A stretch of 64,000 nucleotides of DNA from CAZTTH01 sp964615975 (GTDB lineage Bacteria; Verrucomicrobiota; Lentisphaeria; JABSQK01; JAJFLO01): contig CAZTTH010000013.1 in NCBI GenBank assembly GCA_964615975.1, positions 1 to 64,000 on the forward strand, read 5' to 3'. The notes beneath the pieces were generated by a model. It did no database searches. It saw only the letters and a program-made list of their open reading frames with translations, and was not told where the DNA came from. The translations under genes were made by a program, and so were the position numbers. Of the stretch, positions 51,455 through 60,335 are shown piece by piece (within the stretch, counting starts at the first letter, position 1; every line of letters begins with the position of its first letter).

Positions 51455-52165
51455 TCAAGGCTTATCATCAACTCTCATGTACGGGACAGGATCAACCATG
51501 CCGGCATCGGCAAAGCCTTTAAGGCGTAAAATACAACTATCGCATTGACCACATGCCATTCCACCTGCAGTGGGATCATAACAACTATGGGTCAATCCAT
51601 AATCAACTCCCAATTCCATCCCGGTTTTAATAATATCCGCCTTTGTCATATGGATCAATGGCGTATGAATAGTTAATTGTTCGCCTTCAACTCCCGCTTT
51701 CGTTGCCAGATTCGCCATTACGGAATATGCATTGATATATTCAGGACGGCAATCAGGATAGCCACTGTAATCAACCGCATTCACCCCGAGAAAAATATGC
51801 GCTGACTGGGTTACTTCGGCATATGCCAGGGCATAACTCAGAAAAATGGTATTGCGCGCGGGAACATAGGTGATCGGGATGCCGGATTTCATCGCGTTTA
51901 GAGTACGATGCTTGGGTACGGCAATCGCGGCTGTCAGGGCGGATTGTCCGAATACCGATAAATCGATCGTGATTTCCAAATGTTTCCGCACCTGATGATG
52001 GACGGCTATCCTCCTGGCGGATTGAATTTCGATATGATGTCGTTGACAATAATTAAAGGTCAACGCTAATATTGCATACCCCTGGGACTGAGCGATCGCC
52101 ACAATGGTGGCTGAATCCAGGCCGCCACTTAATAATATGATTGCGCGTTTATTTTGAGCTGACAT
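51455..52165 (-). CDS. queC: 7-cyano-7-deazaguanine synthase QueC
   Basis: A 236-aa ATP-dependent enzyme making preQ0 for queuosine. The PP-loop SGGLDS is at 13-18. Conserved motifs [18 protein letters not shown] and a zinc site of four Cys in the C-terminal region (HSCYDP...CGQCDSC) are present. Length is normal. No other queuosine gene is in the window. Confidence 0.96.
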   Translation of the reverse strand: MSAQNKRAIILLSGGLDSATIVAIAQSQGYAILALTFNYCQRHHIEIQSARRIAVHHQVRKHLEITIDLSVFGQSALTAAIAVPKHRTLNAMKSGIPITYVPARNTIFLSYALAYAEVTQSAHIFLGVNAVDYSGYPDCRPEYINAYSVMANLATKAGVEGEQLTIHTPLIHMTKADIIKTGMELGVDYGLTHSCYDPTAGGMACGQCDSCILRLKGFADAGMVDPVPYMRVDDKP

Positions 52166-52532
52166 AATGATTGATTTTCAGTCCGGGGTTTGAAAAATTT
52201 ATCATTTTGATGAAATTGGCAATTACCCAACGATTATTACTTATCTGTCATTTATAAATTGAGCAACGCTCTCAGATCGTATTGCGAATTGACGCACCTG
52301 TTTATTCAAGTGATTAAATAGCGTCGATTAGATTGACTGTCTTGGTGGTCATAGCCGTATAACCGGTTTTGTGTTATATGCATATCAGTAAGGTACCTCA
52401 TCCAGGCGTTCATTTTACATTGAATAAAAAATAATCAAAATTACATCTGTGAATCCCCACGGCCTGGGGTTAATCCCATTAGGCATCCGATCAGTCCATC
52501 GGCAATAACGTATCGAATAAGAAGATTGGAAT
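52166..52532. other. 367-bp divergent intergenic region
   Basis: Lies between queC (minus) and the CitE-like gene (plus). A perfect palindrome ATATGCATAT is at 52376-52385. A candidate promoter, TTGACT (52333-52338) and TATAAC (52358-52363) with a 19-base spacer, points to the plus-strand pair; the spacer is longer than ideal. No gene seen. Confidence 0.3.
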
Positions 52533-53504
52533 ATGAATACCAGAGTTGAAAATAATGCAATCGATCAGAATTTTTCGATCTATCATTTCCTGCCCTTAAC
52601 GAAATGGAAGGTTTTCAGGAGGCTTTATCATAAAATTAATGCCCATAACGTCAACATCGTATTGGACCTGGAAGACAGTTGCGATGATGTTTTTGATCGC
52701 CAAAATACCACCACCATGAAGAGAGAAGCGCGTCAGGGATTGGTTCAATTAGCTCGCTCTGAAATTCTACTATCCACTGCCAGCAATATCTGGGTGAGAA
52801 TCAATGACCTGAACACGGAATTTTTCCAGTTGGATTTGGAGACCATGTCAACGGTAAATGCCCTGGGAGCAAAACTTAATCTCATGATACCCAAGGTATC
52901 ATCCCCTCAATCTGTAGATGATTGTCTCTCCACATTGGCGCCATTGACCACCCCATCAACACGCCTGGCATTAATCATCGAGACAACCGAAGGTGTTGAT
53001 AATCTGGAAAAAATACTTACCCGCTGTCCCCGCTCCAATACCTTGATCGTGTTTGGTTTATTCGATTATCTGCTTAATGCCCATATCTGGCCATTTTGGC
53101 GGCACGACAGTACCTCATTGTGGGAAATGATCACCCATCTAATCGCTGTGGTTGAGGCTCATCACTTCAACTACATTCATACAGCTTTCCCTGAGCTTGA
53201 GAATGATCGCCTGTTGGCGGATATCAAAAGCATGCTCCTGTACCTGTGCCGATTCCCCTGCGGCATGGTATCACTCTCACAAAGGCAAACTGAGGTTTTG
53301 CGTCAACCGCGTTCACCATCGGAACTGACAATGATTCCAGATGAATGCGAGATTGAAAATGCCATCCAGCGGGCTCATGAGATGGTCGAACACTTCACCA
53401 GAGCCCGCTGTAATGATCGCAGTTTCAGTCTTGCTGACCAGGGCCGGCGTTTTATCCCGCCACACGAATATCAAGCTGCCATGGACTTTCTCAATCAAAC
53501 CTAA
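52533..53504 (+). CDS. HpcH/HpaI-CitE-like C-C lyase
   Basis: A 323-aa protein with the TIM-barrel pattern of the HpcH/HpaI aldolase/citrate lyase beta family: VLDLEDSCDDV for the conserved LDLED start, ALIIETTEGVDNLEKI with the Glu of the metal site, VFGLFDY, and the C-terminal PPHEYQAA segment. Family members cleave or form C-C bonds of CoA-linked or free oxo acids. The Cys/Lys content and the short length suggest a divergent member. Substrate unknown. It pairs with an SGNH-like gene 5 bases downstream. Confidence 0.78.
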   Translation: MNTRVENNAIDQNFSIYHFLPLTKWKVFRRLYHKINAHNVNIVLDLEDSCDDVFDRQNTTTMKREARQGLVQLARSEILLSTASNIWVRINDLNTEFFQLDLETMSTVNALGAKLNLMIPKVSSPQSVDDCLSTLAPLTTPSTRLALIIETTEGVDNLEKILTRCPRSNTLIVFGLFDYLLNAHIWPFWRHDSTSLWEMITHLIAVVEAHHFNYIHTAFPELENDRLLADIKSMLLYLCRFPCGMVSLSQRQTEVLRQPRSPSELTMIPDECEIENAIQRAHEMVEHFTRARCNDRSFSLADQGRRFIPPHEYQAAMDFLNQT

Positions 53505-53509
53505 TTACC

Positions 53510-54274
53510 ATGATGAAATCAACTATTAAAATCGGCATCATTGGCGGATGCCTCAATACCGGCTGGAAGTCGGTCAGCCTTAATTCCATCTATCATCGTC
53601 TTTTAGCAAAGAAAATCAAAAATGATTTCAATCTTCGTTGCCGAATTTTACTCTCTGACCCTCATCCCTGTAAACTCAGCGCCATTATCGAGAATGTCAA
53701 AAACTTTGCAATTGTTGATGGTGTTGACGCCATCTTGTTTCAAACCCGTCCCTACCTATTCTGGGGGTTGCATACGCCACTGTGGACAAAGATAATGCCC
53801 ATACGCCGACCTTGGTATGGCCGGCTGAATCCGTATCTGTATCTCCCTCAGGAAAGAATATCGGCGGCAAACAATCTGCTGCCTAGTTTATTTTTAGCTG
53901 ATTTGAGTTGGAAACTGGGAACATTGCTGGGGCTTCATGATAAGGGAAAAACATTGTTAAACTCGCTGTTTTCAAGATTGGTTGACATCGGGCGACAAAA
54001 GAATATTCCGATATTTTTTCTCAGCCCGATATTCGGCGAATGCTATCCAGATAAAGCGCGCCGGCATTTACAAGCATTATTCCATAACCTGATGGCTGAA
54101 TATCACCTGGATTACATAGATTTATCCGAACTCGAGAATCAAAAATATTTTGAGTTGGACCAATTCCATGTCAACGCGATTGCCCATGCCATAATATCAG
54201 AGCATGTTTTCCACGCTCTAACACCGTGGCTGCGGGGAGTAGTCGCTCAGGGTGAAAATGATCTCATTGGATGA
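53510..54274 (+). CDS. SGNH-hydrolase-like protein, divergent
   Basis: A 254-aa protein, 5 bases after the CitE-like gene. The C-terminal DQFHVNAIAH fits block V (DxxHxN) of SGNH hydrolases, and ILFQTRPY could be a block near the catalytic core; the N-terminal GGCLNTG replaces the usual GDS block I, so the nucleophile would be Cys or Thr or absent. It may be an esterase, or an inactive relative. No signal peptide. Function is unassigned. Confidence 0.55.
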   Translation: MMKSTIKIGIIGGCLNTGWKSVSLNSIYHRLLAKKIKNDFNLRCRILLSDPHPCKLSAIIENVKNFAIVDGVDAILFQTRPYLFWGLHTPLWTKIMPIRRPWYGRLNPYLYLPQERISAANNLLPSLFLADLSWKLGTLLGLHDKGKTLLNSLFSRLVDIGRQKNIPIFFLSPIFGECYPDKARRHLQALFHNLMAEYHLDYIDLSELENQKYFELDQFHVNAIAHAIISEHVFHALTPWLRGVVAQGENDLIG

Positions 54275-54280
54275 AGAAAT

Positions 54281-56290
54281 TCAATGCCGTTTTTTTTTCT
54301 TTGGGGTAATGGGTTCATCAGTTTTCGCTTTGATCCTGGCAATATGGTCGCGCAGCATTGCGGCATGCTCGAATTCGAGTTTTTCTGCCGCTATCATCAT
54401 TTCCTGCTCCAGTAAGACAATGTGATCGTCGAGGTGGTATGGCTCACTGTCTTCATGCATGGCGGCAATTTCTTCCTTGCGCGATTGCCGGGGATTTTGA
54501 TAAAGACTTAAACTCTCCTGATGCGATCGTGTAACCGTTCTCGGTCGGATGCCATGCAATTCATTATACGCCTGCTGCCTTTGACGCCGTTGATTGCACA
54601 CCGCAATCACGCGTTTGATACTGTTGGTTTGGGTGTCGGCATAGAAGATTACCCGCCCTTCGACATTGCGTGCCGCGCGCCCGGCCATCTGGATCAAGGA
54701 TGTCTCTGATCGTAAAAAACCTTCCTTATCCGCATCGAGTATGGCCACCAACCCGACCTCAGGCAAATCCAAGCCTTCGCGCAATAAATTGATTCCGACC
54801 AGACAATCAAAATCTCCCGCCCGTAGTTCACGTAAGATTTCAACTCTCTCGATGGTATCGATTTCCGAATGGATATATTTGACTCGAATCCCAATTTCCT
54901 GTAAATATTCAGTCAGATCTTCCGCGGTGCGCTTGGTCAGAGTCGACACGATGATCTTATGACCGGAGCTGGAGGTGGCGCGGATTTCAGCGATCAAATC
55001 ATCGACTTGATTGTCCAGGGGACGCACGATTATTTCAGGATCAAGTAATCCAGTGGGGCGGATAACCAGTTCCACCGGTTGCGAGACTTCCCATTCAAAG
55101 GGACCCGGTGTAGCGGAAACAAAAATGCATTGTTTCACCGCCCGGCAAAATTCATTGAAATCCAAGGGACGATTGTCGAGCGCGGAGGGTAAACGGAAAC
55201 CATGCTCAACCAGGGTCAGCTTGCGGCTGCGATCTCCGGCATACATCGCCCGAAGCTGCGGTAGGGTCACATGGGATTCATCGATGATGACAATGAAATC
55301 ATCGGGAAAGTAATTAAGGAGAGTGTAGGGAGTCGATCCCGGTTCACGACCGGATAAATAGCGGGAATAATTTTCAATGCCACTGCAATACCCGATTTCC
55401 TCCATCATTTCCAAATCATAGGTGGTGCGCTGGTAAATTCGTTGGGCTTCGACATAACGGCCAGCCTGTTCGAAATACCTGACGCGCTCATTCATTTCGC
55501 GAATGATTTCATCCTTGACCTTGATAAAGCGATCGGGAGGCAGCAAAAAATGCTTGGCAGGGAAGATCCGCACACTTGGCGGGGTTGCCATAATCTTATT
55601 GGTCAGGATGGCGCGGATGGTTATACGTTCAACCGTATCACCCCAGAATTCAAAGCGCACCAGGTGATCCTGATATGCGGGATAGACGTCAACCGTGTCC
55701 CCATTAACGCGGAAACCGCCCCGTTGACATTCAACATCGTTGCGATCATAGCGCAAATTTACCAGCGCCAGGAGAAATTCCTCGCGTGCCATATTCATCT
55801 CGGTCTCAACCTGAAAACTCATATTCGCAATGTCCTCGGGCGAACCCAGTCCAAAAATACAGGAAACGCTTGCAACCACGACCACATCACGACGTTCAAA
55901 CAGCGAACTGGTGGTCGATAAGCGCAATTTTTCCAACTCGTCATTGATCGAAGAATCTTTGGCAATATAGGTGTCTGTCTGCGGAAGGTAGGCCTCGGGC
56001 AGATAATAGTCGTAATAACTGACAAAATACTCAACGGCATTGCGCGGAAAAAAGTTCTTATATTCACTGTAGAGCTGGGCGGCCAGGGTCTTATTATGGG
56101 TGATGATGAGTGTCGGACGCTGGCTGTGGACGATAATATTGGCGAGGGTATAAGTTTTGCCAGATCCGGTAACCCCCATTAAGGTTTGAAAGGGTTTCCC
56201 CGCATCCAATCCCGCCGCGATTAAGGCGATCGCCTGTGGTTGATCCCCGGCAGGTTGGAAAGACGAGATTAATTCCAATGCTGTTGACAT
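54281..56290 (-). CDS. uvrB: excinuclease ABC subunit B
   Basis: A 669-aa DNA repair helicase-like protein. Walker A GVTGSGKT (39-46), the beta-hairpin YYDYYLPEAYLP that inserts into damaged DNA, IDESHVTLPQ as helicase motif II, ISATP-like VSATPGPFEWE, and the C-terminal UvrC-binding UVR motif (LLEQEMMIAAEKLEFEHAAM) are all present. Normal length. It is divergent from yajC, 62 bases apart. Confidence 0.97.
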   Translation of the reverse strand: MSTALELISSFQPAGDQPQAIALIAAGLDAGKPFQTLMGVTGSGKTYTLANIIVHSQRPTLIITHNKTLAAQLYSEYKNFFPRNAVEYFVSYYDYYLPEAYLPQTDTYIAKDSSINDELEKLRLSTTSSLFERRDVVVVASVSCIFGLGSPEDIANMSFQVETEMNMAREEFLLALVNLRYDRNDVECQRGGFRVNGDTVDVYPAYQDHLVRFEFWGDTVERITIRAILTNKIMATPPSVRIFPAKHFLLPPDRFIKVKDEIIREMNERVRYFEQAGRYVEAQRIYQRTTYDLEMMEEIGYCSGIENYSRYLSGREPGSTPYTLLNYFPDDFIVIIDESHVTLPQLRAMYAGDRSRKLTLVEHGFRLPSALDNRPLDFNEFCRAVKQCIFVSATPGPFEWEVSQPVELVIRPTGLLDPEIIVRPLDNQVDDLIAEIRATSSSGHKIIVSTLTKRTAEDLTEYLQEIGIRVKYIHSEIDTIERVEILRELRAGDFDCLVGINLLREGLDLPEVGLVAILDADKEGFLRSETSLIQMAGRAARNVEGRVIFYADTQTNSIKRVIAVCNQRRQRQQAYNELHGIRPRTVTRSHQESLSLYQNPRQSRKEEIAAMHEDSEPYHLDDHIVLLEQEMMIAAEKLEFEHAAMLRDHIARIKAKTDEPITPKKKKRH

Positions 56291-56352
56291 TTAATAAACT
56301 CCCATTCTAATACCATTCTGTTTTTTTGATGAATAAAATATAACTCAGGCAT

Positions 56353-56694
56353 ATGACATTCTTAAACCATCCCCTTTTTTTTGCACAAGCTCCAAGTCCG
56401 CCCGCGTTTGGCATATTGAACATGCTGGTGCCAATGACCCTGATGTTCGTCATCATGTATGTCATCCTGATCAAGCCGCAGCAAAAAAAGCAAAAGCAAC
56501 ATGAAGAAATGCTAAAAAAGCTGAAATCCGGCGATCGCATTGTCACCAGCGGCGGCATCCACGGGATCATCTCCGGAGTCAAGGAACAAACGGTCATGAT
56601 AAAGATAGCCGATAATGTAAAAGTTGAATTGAATCGTGCCAACGTCAGCGAAGTCCTGCCCATCGATTCCGCCACTGTCGAAACCAAAAAATGA
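56353..56694 (+). CDS. yajC: Sec translocon accessory protein YajC
   Basis: A 113-aa membrane protein with one N-terminal helix (MTLMFVIMYVILIKPQQKKQKQ) followed by a cytoplasmic domain containing LKSGDRIVTSGGIHGIISGV, the YajC signature. It associates with SecDF and the SecYEG translocon. The gene for SecDF follows after 233 bases; co-transcription is likely but the gap is unusually long. Confidence 0.94.
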   Translation: MTFLNHPLFFAQAPSPPAFGILNMLVPMTLMFVIMYVILIKPQQKKQKQHEEMLKKLKSGDRIVTSGGIHGIISGVKEQTVMIKIADNVKVELNRANVSEVLPIDSATVETKK

Positions 56695-56778
56695 GCTGGT
56701 TCTCATATGACCAGGCTTGTTCCCCATATCATAACTGGTGTGCAGGTGACAATTGAAAACTCTGTAAACCATATATCC

Positions 56779-56807
56779 CCGGCAACAAACGGGAATTTCA
56801 TTGCCGG
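56779..56807 (+). promoter_or_regulatory. hairpin between yajC and secDF
   Basis: CCGGCAA (56779-56785) is inverted at 56801-56807 (TTGCCGG) with a 15-base loop. No T-run follows, so it is not an obvious terminator. It lies 120 bases before secDF and may serve in post-transcriptional control; no known riboswitch is recognised. Confidence 0.3.
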
Positions 56808-56927
56808 AAGGATTTGACTTCCACCATAACCTTTTTACTTTCTTAGGTTTTTCTTATGGTTTGCTATTCCATTCATTGCGACGACATTTAACCTTTAACT
56901 TACAGTTTCTCCGAGGCCTCGTAGATT

Positions 56928-59489
56928 ATGAAAAAATCACTCATCTGGCGCTTTGCGATTATCTTTACTATTCTTGGAGCGTGGACATACTCCCTTTTCC
57001 CCCTGACCGATAAACCATTTTATGACGCATTGGAAAAGGAAGCAGGAGATCGCAGTGACGCTAAATTGCAACAACTGATTAGCGAAGCGCAAAAAAACGA
57101 TAATTCAAATCCCGGCTCCCATTTATCTCCCGCCAAAGCCATTATCAACGCCGCGGATCACGCCAAAGTCAATCTTCGTGACTATGTCCCGATCTATAAT
57201 CAACCCACTGCTTCAAATGAATCCGTGGTCAATTACGTGCGCCGGCGCTCGGCCGGTAAATTGCGGCTCGGCTTGGATCTGCGGGGCGGCACCGAATTCA
57301 TTATCGGCTACAGCCCGGAAGAACTGCAAAAAAATGACCCGGAAAAGCAACTTGAAGAAGCCCGCGACGAAATCATCGAGATCATGCGAAACCGGGTCGA
57401 TCAGAGCGGCATCATCGAAGCACAAATCACCCCCACCGGGCCCAATACAATATCAGTAAAAATACCCAGTATCGATGCCGATGATATCAAAGGATTCAGA
57501 GACATCATCCAGGCTACCGCCAAACTGGATTTTCGGCTGGTGAATGAAAACAACGAAGAATTGGTCAGTCAGGAAAGTAATCCGGACTTTCAACCTCCCA
57601 TTGATTATGAACGTCTGATATTGAAAAATGACCAGGATGCCAACTCTACCCCAACCCCGATCTACGTCAAACGTTTTGCCGAAGCTATTGGTGGACGGCA
57701 TATAAAACGGGCAACGGCAACGGTCAATGAATTGGGAACATACTCAGTCAGCCTCGAATTTAATATGGAAGGGGCACAACTCTTTCACGAAGTCACCAGC
57801 GCCAATGTCGGCAGACGGCTGGCCATAGTCTTGGACGGCAAAGTCTATAGCGCTCCGAATATCAATGAAGCGATTTCCGGCGGACGAGCGGAAATCAGCG
57901 GCAATTTCTCCCCGGAAGAAGCCAATAAACTTGCTGTCGTTCTCCGCTGCGGCAATCTTCCCGTCCCCATCAAGATTGAAGGGGAATTCAGCACGGATCC
58001 GACCTTGGGACGGAGTTCGGTCGCAGGGGGTATCAATGCCTGTATCGTCGGAACGATTTTGGTGATCGTATTCATGACGATTTATTACCATACCAGTGGG
58101 ATAATCGCTAATTTGGCGCTGATCGCCAATGTGCTTCTGGTTTTAGGAACACTCACCATTGCCGGCGCCACCATAACCTTGCCAGGTATAGCCGGTATTG
58201 TATTAACTATAGGTATGGCGGTCGATGCCAATGTTTTAATTTTTGAGCGGATGCGGGAGGAAATTCTGAATAAAAAATCCATCACCACCGTTATCGAACA
58301 AGGGTATCATCGCGCCTTCAGCGCCATTATTGATTCCAATATCACCACCTTTTTTGCCGCGATCATCATGTATTATTACGGTTCTGGTCCGATTCGCGGG
58401 TTTGCGGTCACCCTCAGCATTGGCATTATCGCCAGCATGTTTACCTCACTGTTTATGACCAAGGCAATTTTCGATTTTCTTCTGCATAAGAATTTGCTGA
58501 CTAAAATTACCATGATGCAGGCGTTTCGATTTAAAGACAAGGACTTTCTCAAATACGCCAAACCGGCAATCATCTTTTCCGCAATCATGATCTCCCTGAC
58601 ATTTGTCACCCTGGTCGTCCGTGGTAAAAATGCCTTAAGCGTTGATTTTCGCGGCGGTACAGCCGTAACCTTTAACTATGAAAAGGAAATTCCCGCTCAT
58701 GACATTCTAACCGCATTAGCCAGTGCCGGCATTGATGAAGTCAGGGTTTCCTACAAATCCTCCCCAGTCGAAGCCACGCGCCTGGTGGAGATTGTGGTTG
58801 GTGCAGCTCAATCGAATCAAAGTGATATCAAGGAGAAAATTCAGGAAAAACTGAACGCTCAATTTCCCGAAGCAAAATTCCATCAGGGTACGACCAAATT
58901 TATTGGCGGAGTGGTTGGCCATCGCTTCTTTCTTCAAGCTACCCTGGCATTATTCTGGTCCTTCGTGAGTATCATTGCTTATGTTACACTGCGCTTCGAA
59001 TTCAGCCGCGCTTTGGGTATACTTGTCTGCCTGATTCACGATGTCATTATCTGCACCGGGGTATTGCTGATTGCCAACCTGGGTGACCGGCAAATTTCCC
59101 TGGCGGTAATTTCCGGTTTATTGACCATCGTCGGCTATTCCTTGAATGATACCATTGTCATTTATGACCGGATAAGAGAAAACGTCGGTTTATACAAAAA
59201 CATGAATTTTATCGACCTGGTCAATCTCAGTATCAATCAAACCCTGAGCCGAACGATATTAACATCATTCACCGTACTGTTGACGGTATTATCGCTGTAT
59301 TTTATGGGGGGCGGAGAAATAAATGATTTTGCCCTGGTGATGTTGACGGGTGTGATTACGGGAACATATTCGACCATATTTATTGCCGCGCCGGTCATGG
59401 TTGCCTGGCAACAGCATCGCAGCAAAAAAATTTCGAATTCCCCATCAACACCCTCTTCAAATAAAAAAACAAATCAAGCGATTGCCTGA
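56928..59489 (+). CDS. secDF: protein translocase subunit SecDF (fused)
   Basis: An 853-aa natural SecD-SecF fusion that uses the proton gradient to pull proteins out during export. Twelve membrane helices in two RND-like halves. The SecD half (about 1-535) has a large P1 periplasmic domain (GLDLRGGTEFIIGY) and the FDLxxxG-like RLxLVLDGKVYSAPNI core with motifs ATITLPGIAGIVLTIGMAVDANVLIFERM. The SecF half (about 545-835) has VDFRGGTAVTF, LDRQISLAVISGLLTIVGYSLNDTIVIYDRIRE. The long first periplasmic loop is as expected. yajC is upstream, menG downstream. Confidence 0.95.
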   Translation: MKKSLIWRFAIIFTILGAWTYSLFPLTDKPFYDALEKEAGDRSDAKLQQLISEAQKNDNSNPGSHLSPAKAIINAADHAKVNLRDYVPIYNQPTASNESVVNYVRRRSAGKLRLGLDLRGGTEFIIGYSPEELQKNDPEKQLEEARDEIIEIMRNRVDQSGIIEAQITPTGPNTISVKIPSIDADDIKGFRDIIQATAKLDFRLVNENNEELVSQESNPDFQPPIDYERLILKNDQDANSTPTPIYVKRFAEAIGGRHIKRATATVNELGTYSVSLEFNMEGAQLFHEVTSANVGRRLAIVLDGKVYSAPNINEAISGGRAEISGNFSPEEANKLAVVLRCGNLPVPIKIEGEFSTDPTLGRSSVAGGINACIVGTILVIVFMTIYYHTSGIIANLALIANVLLVLGTLTIAGATITLPGIAGIVLTIGMAVDANVLIFERMREEILNKKSITTVIEQGYHRAFSAIIDSNITTFFAAIIMYYYGSGPIRGFAVTLSIGIIASMFTSLFMTKAIFDFLLHKNLLTKITMMQAFRFKDKDFLKYAKPAIIFSAIMISLTFVTLVVRGKNALSVDFRGGTAVTFNYEKEIPAHDILTALASAGIDEVRVSYKSSPVEATRLVEIVVGAAQSNQSDIKEKIQEKLNAQFPEAKFHQGTTKFIGGVVGHRFFLQATLALFWSFVSIIAYVTLRFEFSRALGILVCLIHDVIICTGVLLIANLGDRQISLAVISGLLTIVGYSLNDTIVIYDRIRENVGLYKNMNFIDLVNLSINQTLSRTILTSFTVLLTVLSLYFMGGGEINDFALVMLTGVITGTYSTIFIAAPVMVAWQQHRSKKISNSPSTPSSNKKTNQAIA

Positions 59490-59579
59490 GTGATACTGCT
59501 AATACCATCAATTGCGGTAATACAAAGTTAGCAAATCCAGTTTTCAACTACCATATTCATGTCTATCAGGGAGTAAACC

Positions 59580-60335
59580 ATGTCACCGGGGCATTCACCC
59601 AACCATGTGTTTCCCGCTCCCACATCAGCTCCATCCCGTCATGATGTGGGAAAGATGTTTGATCGCATCGCGCCCCGTTACGATTTGCTCAACCATCTGT
59701 TATCCGGCGGAATTGATCTTTATTGGCGGCGGCAGGTGAGCCTGATCATTGGCGAAAATTCCACATCCATCATCCTGGATTTGGCCACTGGGACCGCCGA
59801 TCAATTACTCTCCATATCCCGACATGCCCGGCATTTGCGCCATGGCATCGGCATGGACATATCAATGGCAATGTTAACCAAAGCGCGGGAAAAAATCACC
59901 CGTCATGGACTCGAGACCATGACCTCATTCGCCCAAGGCAGCGCCATGGCGCTGCCCCTTGGGGATAATGTTGTCGATATCGTCACCATCAGTTTCGGCC
60001 TGCGCAATTTCACCGAACCGTTACTTACATTGAAGGAGATCAAGCGCGTCCTGAAAGTTAACGGGAAATTGATAATTCTGGAATTCGGTTTGCCTAAAAT
60101 CCGATTATTTCGTTCTGTGTATCTATTCTACTTTCGTCATGTCCTGCCGCTGATTGGAGCTTTATTATCGCGAGACCGCAATGCATACAGGTATCTCAAT
60201 AGAACAGTTGAAACATTTCCCTTTGGCAGGGAAATGTGTGCGCTCATACAGGAATCAGGTTTCCGTCAAATTACACTGCGATCCCTTACCGGTGGCATCG
60301 CTTTTATTTATCAAGGAATTAAATTGGCTCCATAA
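59580..60335 (+). CDS. menG: demethylmenaquinone methyltransferase (UbiE/MenG)
   Basis: A 251-aa class I SAM-dependent methyltransferase: motif I ILDLATGTADQLLS, the UbiE signature FDRIAPRYDLLNHLLSGGIDLYWRR, and FGLRNFTEPLLTLKEIKRVLK are present. Family members methylate the quinone ring in menaquinone and/or ubiquinone synthesis. Adjacency to menF indicates menaquinone. The stop (TAA, 60333-60335) abuts the menF start codon (60336), so translation is coupled. A GGGAG ribosome site lies upstream. Confidence 0.93.
   Translation: MSPGHSPNHVFPAPTSAPSRHDVGKMFDRIAPRYDLLNHLLSGGIDLYWRRQVSLIIGENSTSIILDLATGTADQLLSISRHARHLRHGIGMDISMAMLTKAREKITRHGLETMTSFAQGSAMALPLGDNVVDIVTISFGLRNFTEPLLTLKEIKRVLKVNGKLIILEFGLPKIRLFRSVYLFYFRHVLPLIGALLSRDRNAYRYLNRTVETFPFGREMCALIQESGFRQITLRSLTGGIAFIYQGIKLAP

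Noticed and set aside
56801..57013. TTG-started 70-codon frame overlapping the start of secDF, considered as a translation-arrest leader peptide
   Set aside because: No signal or arrest motif (no RAPP/RAGP or SecM-like end) and it overlaps secDF in another frame by 86 bases.
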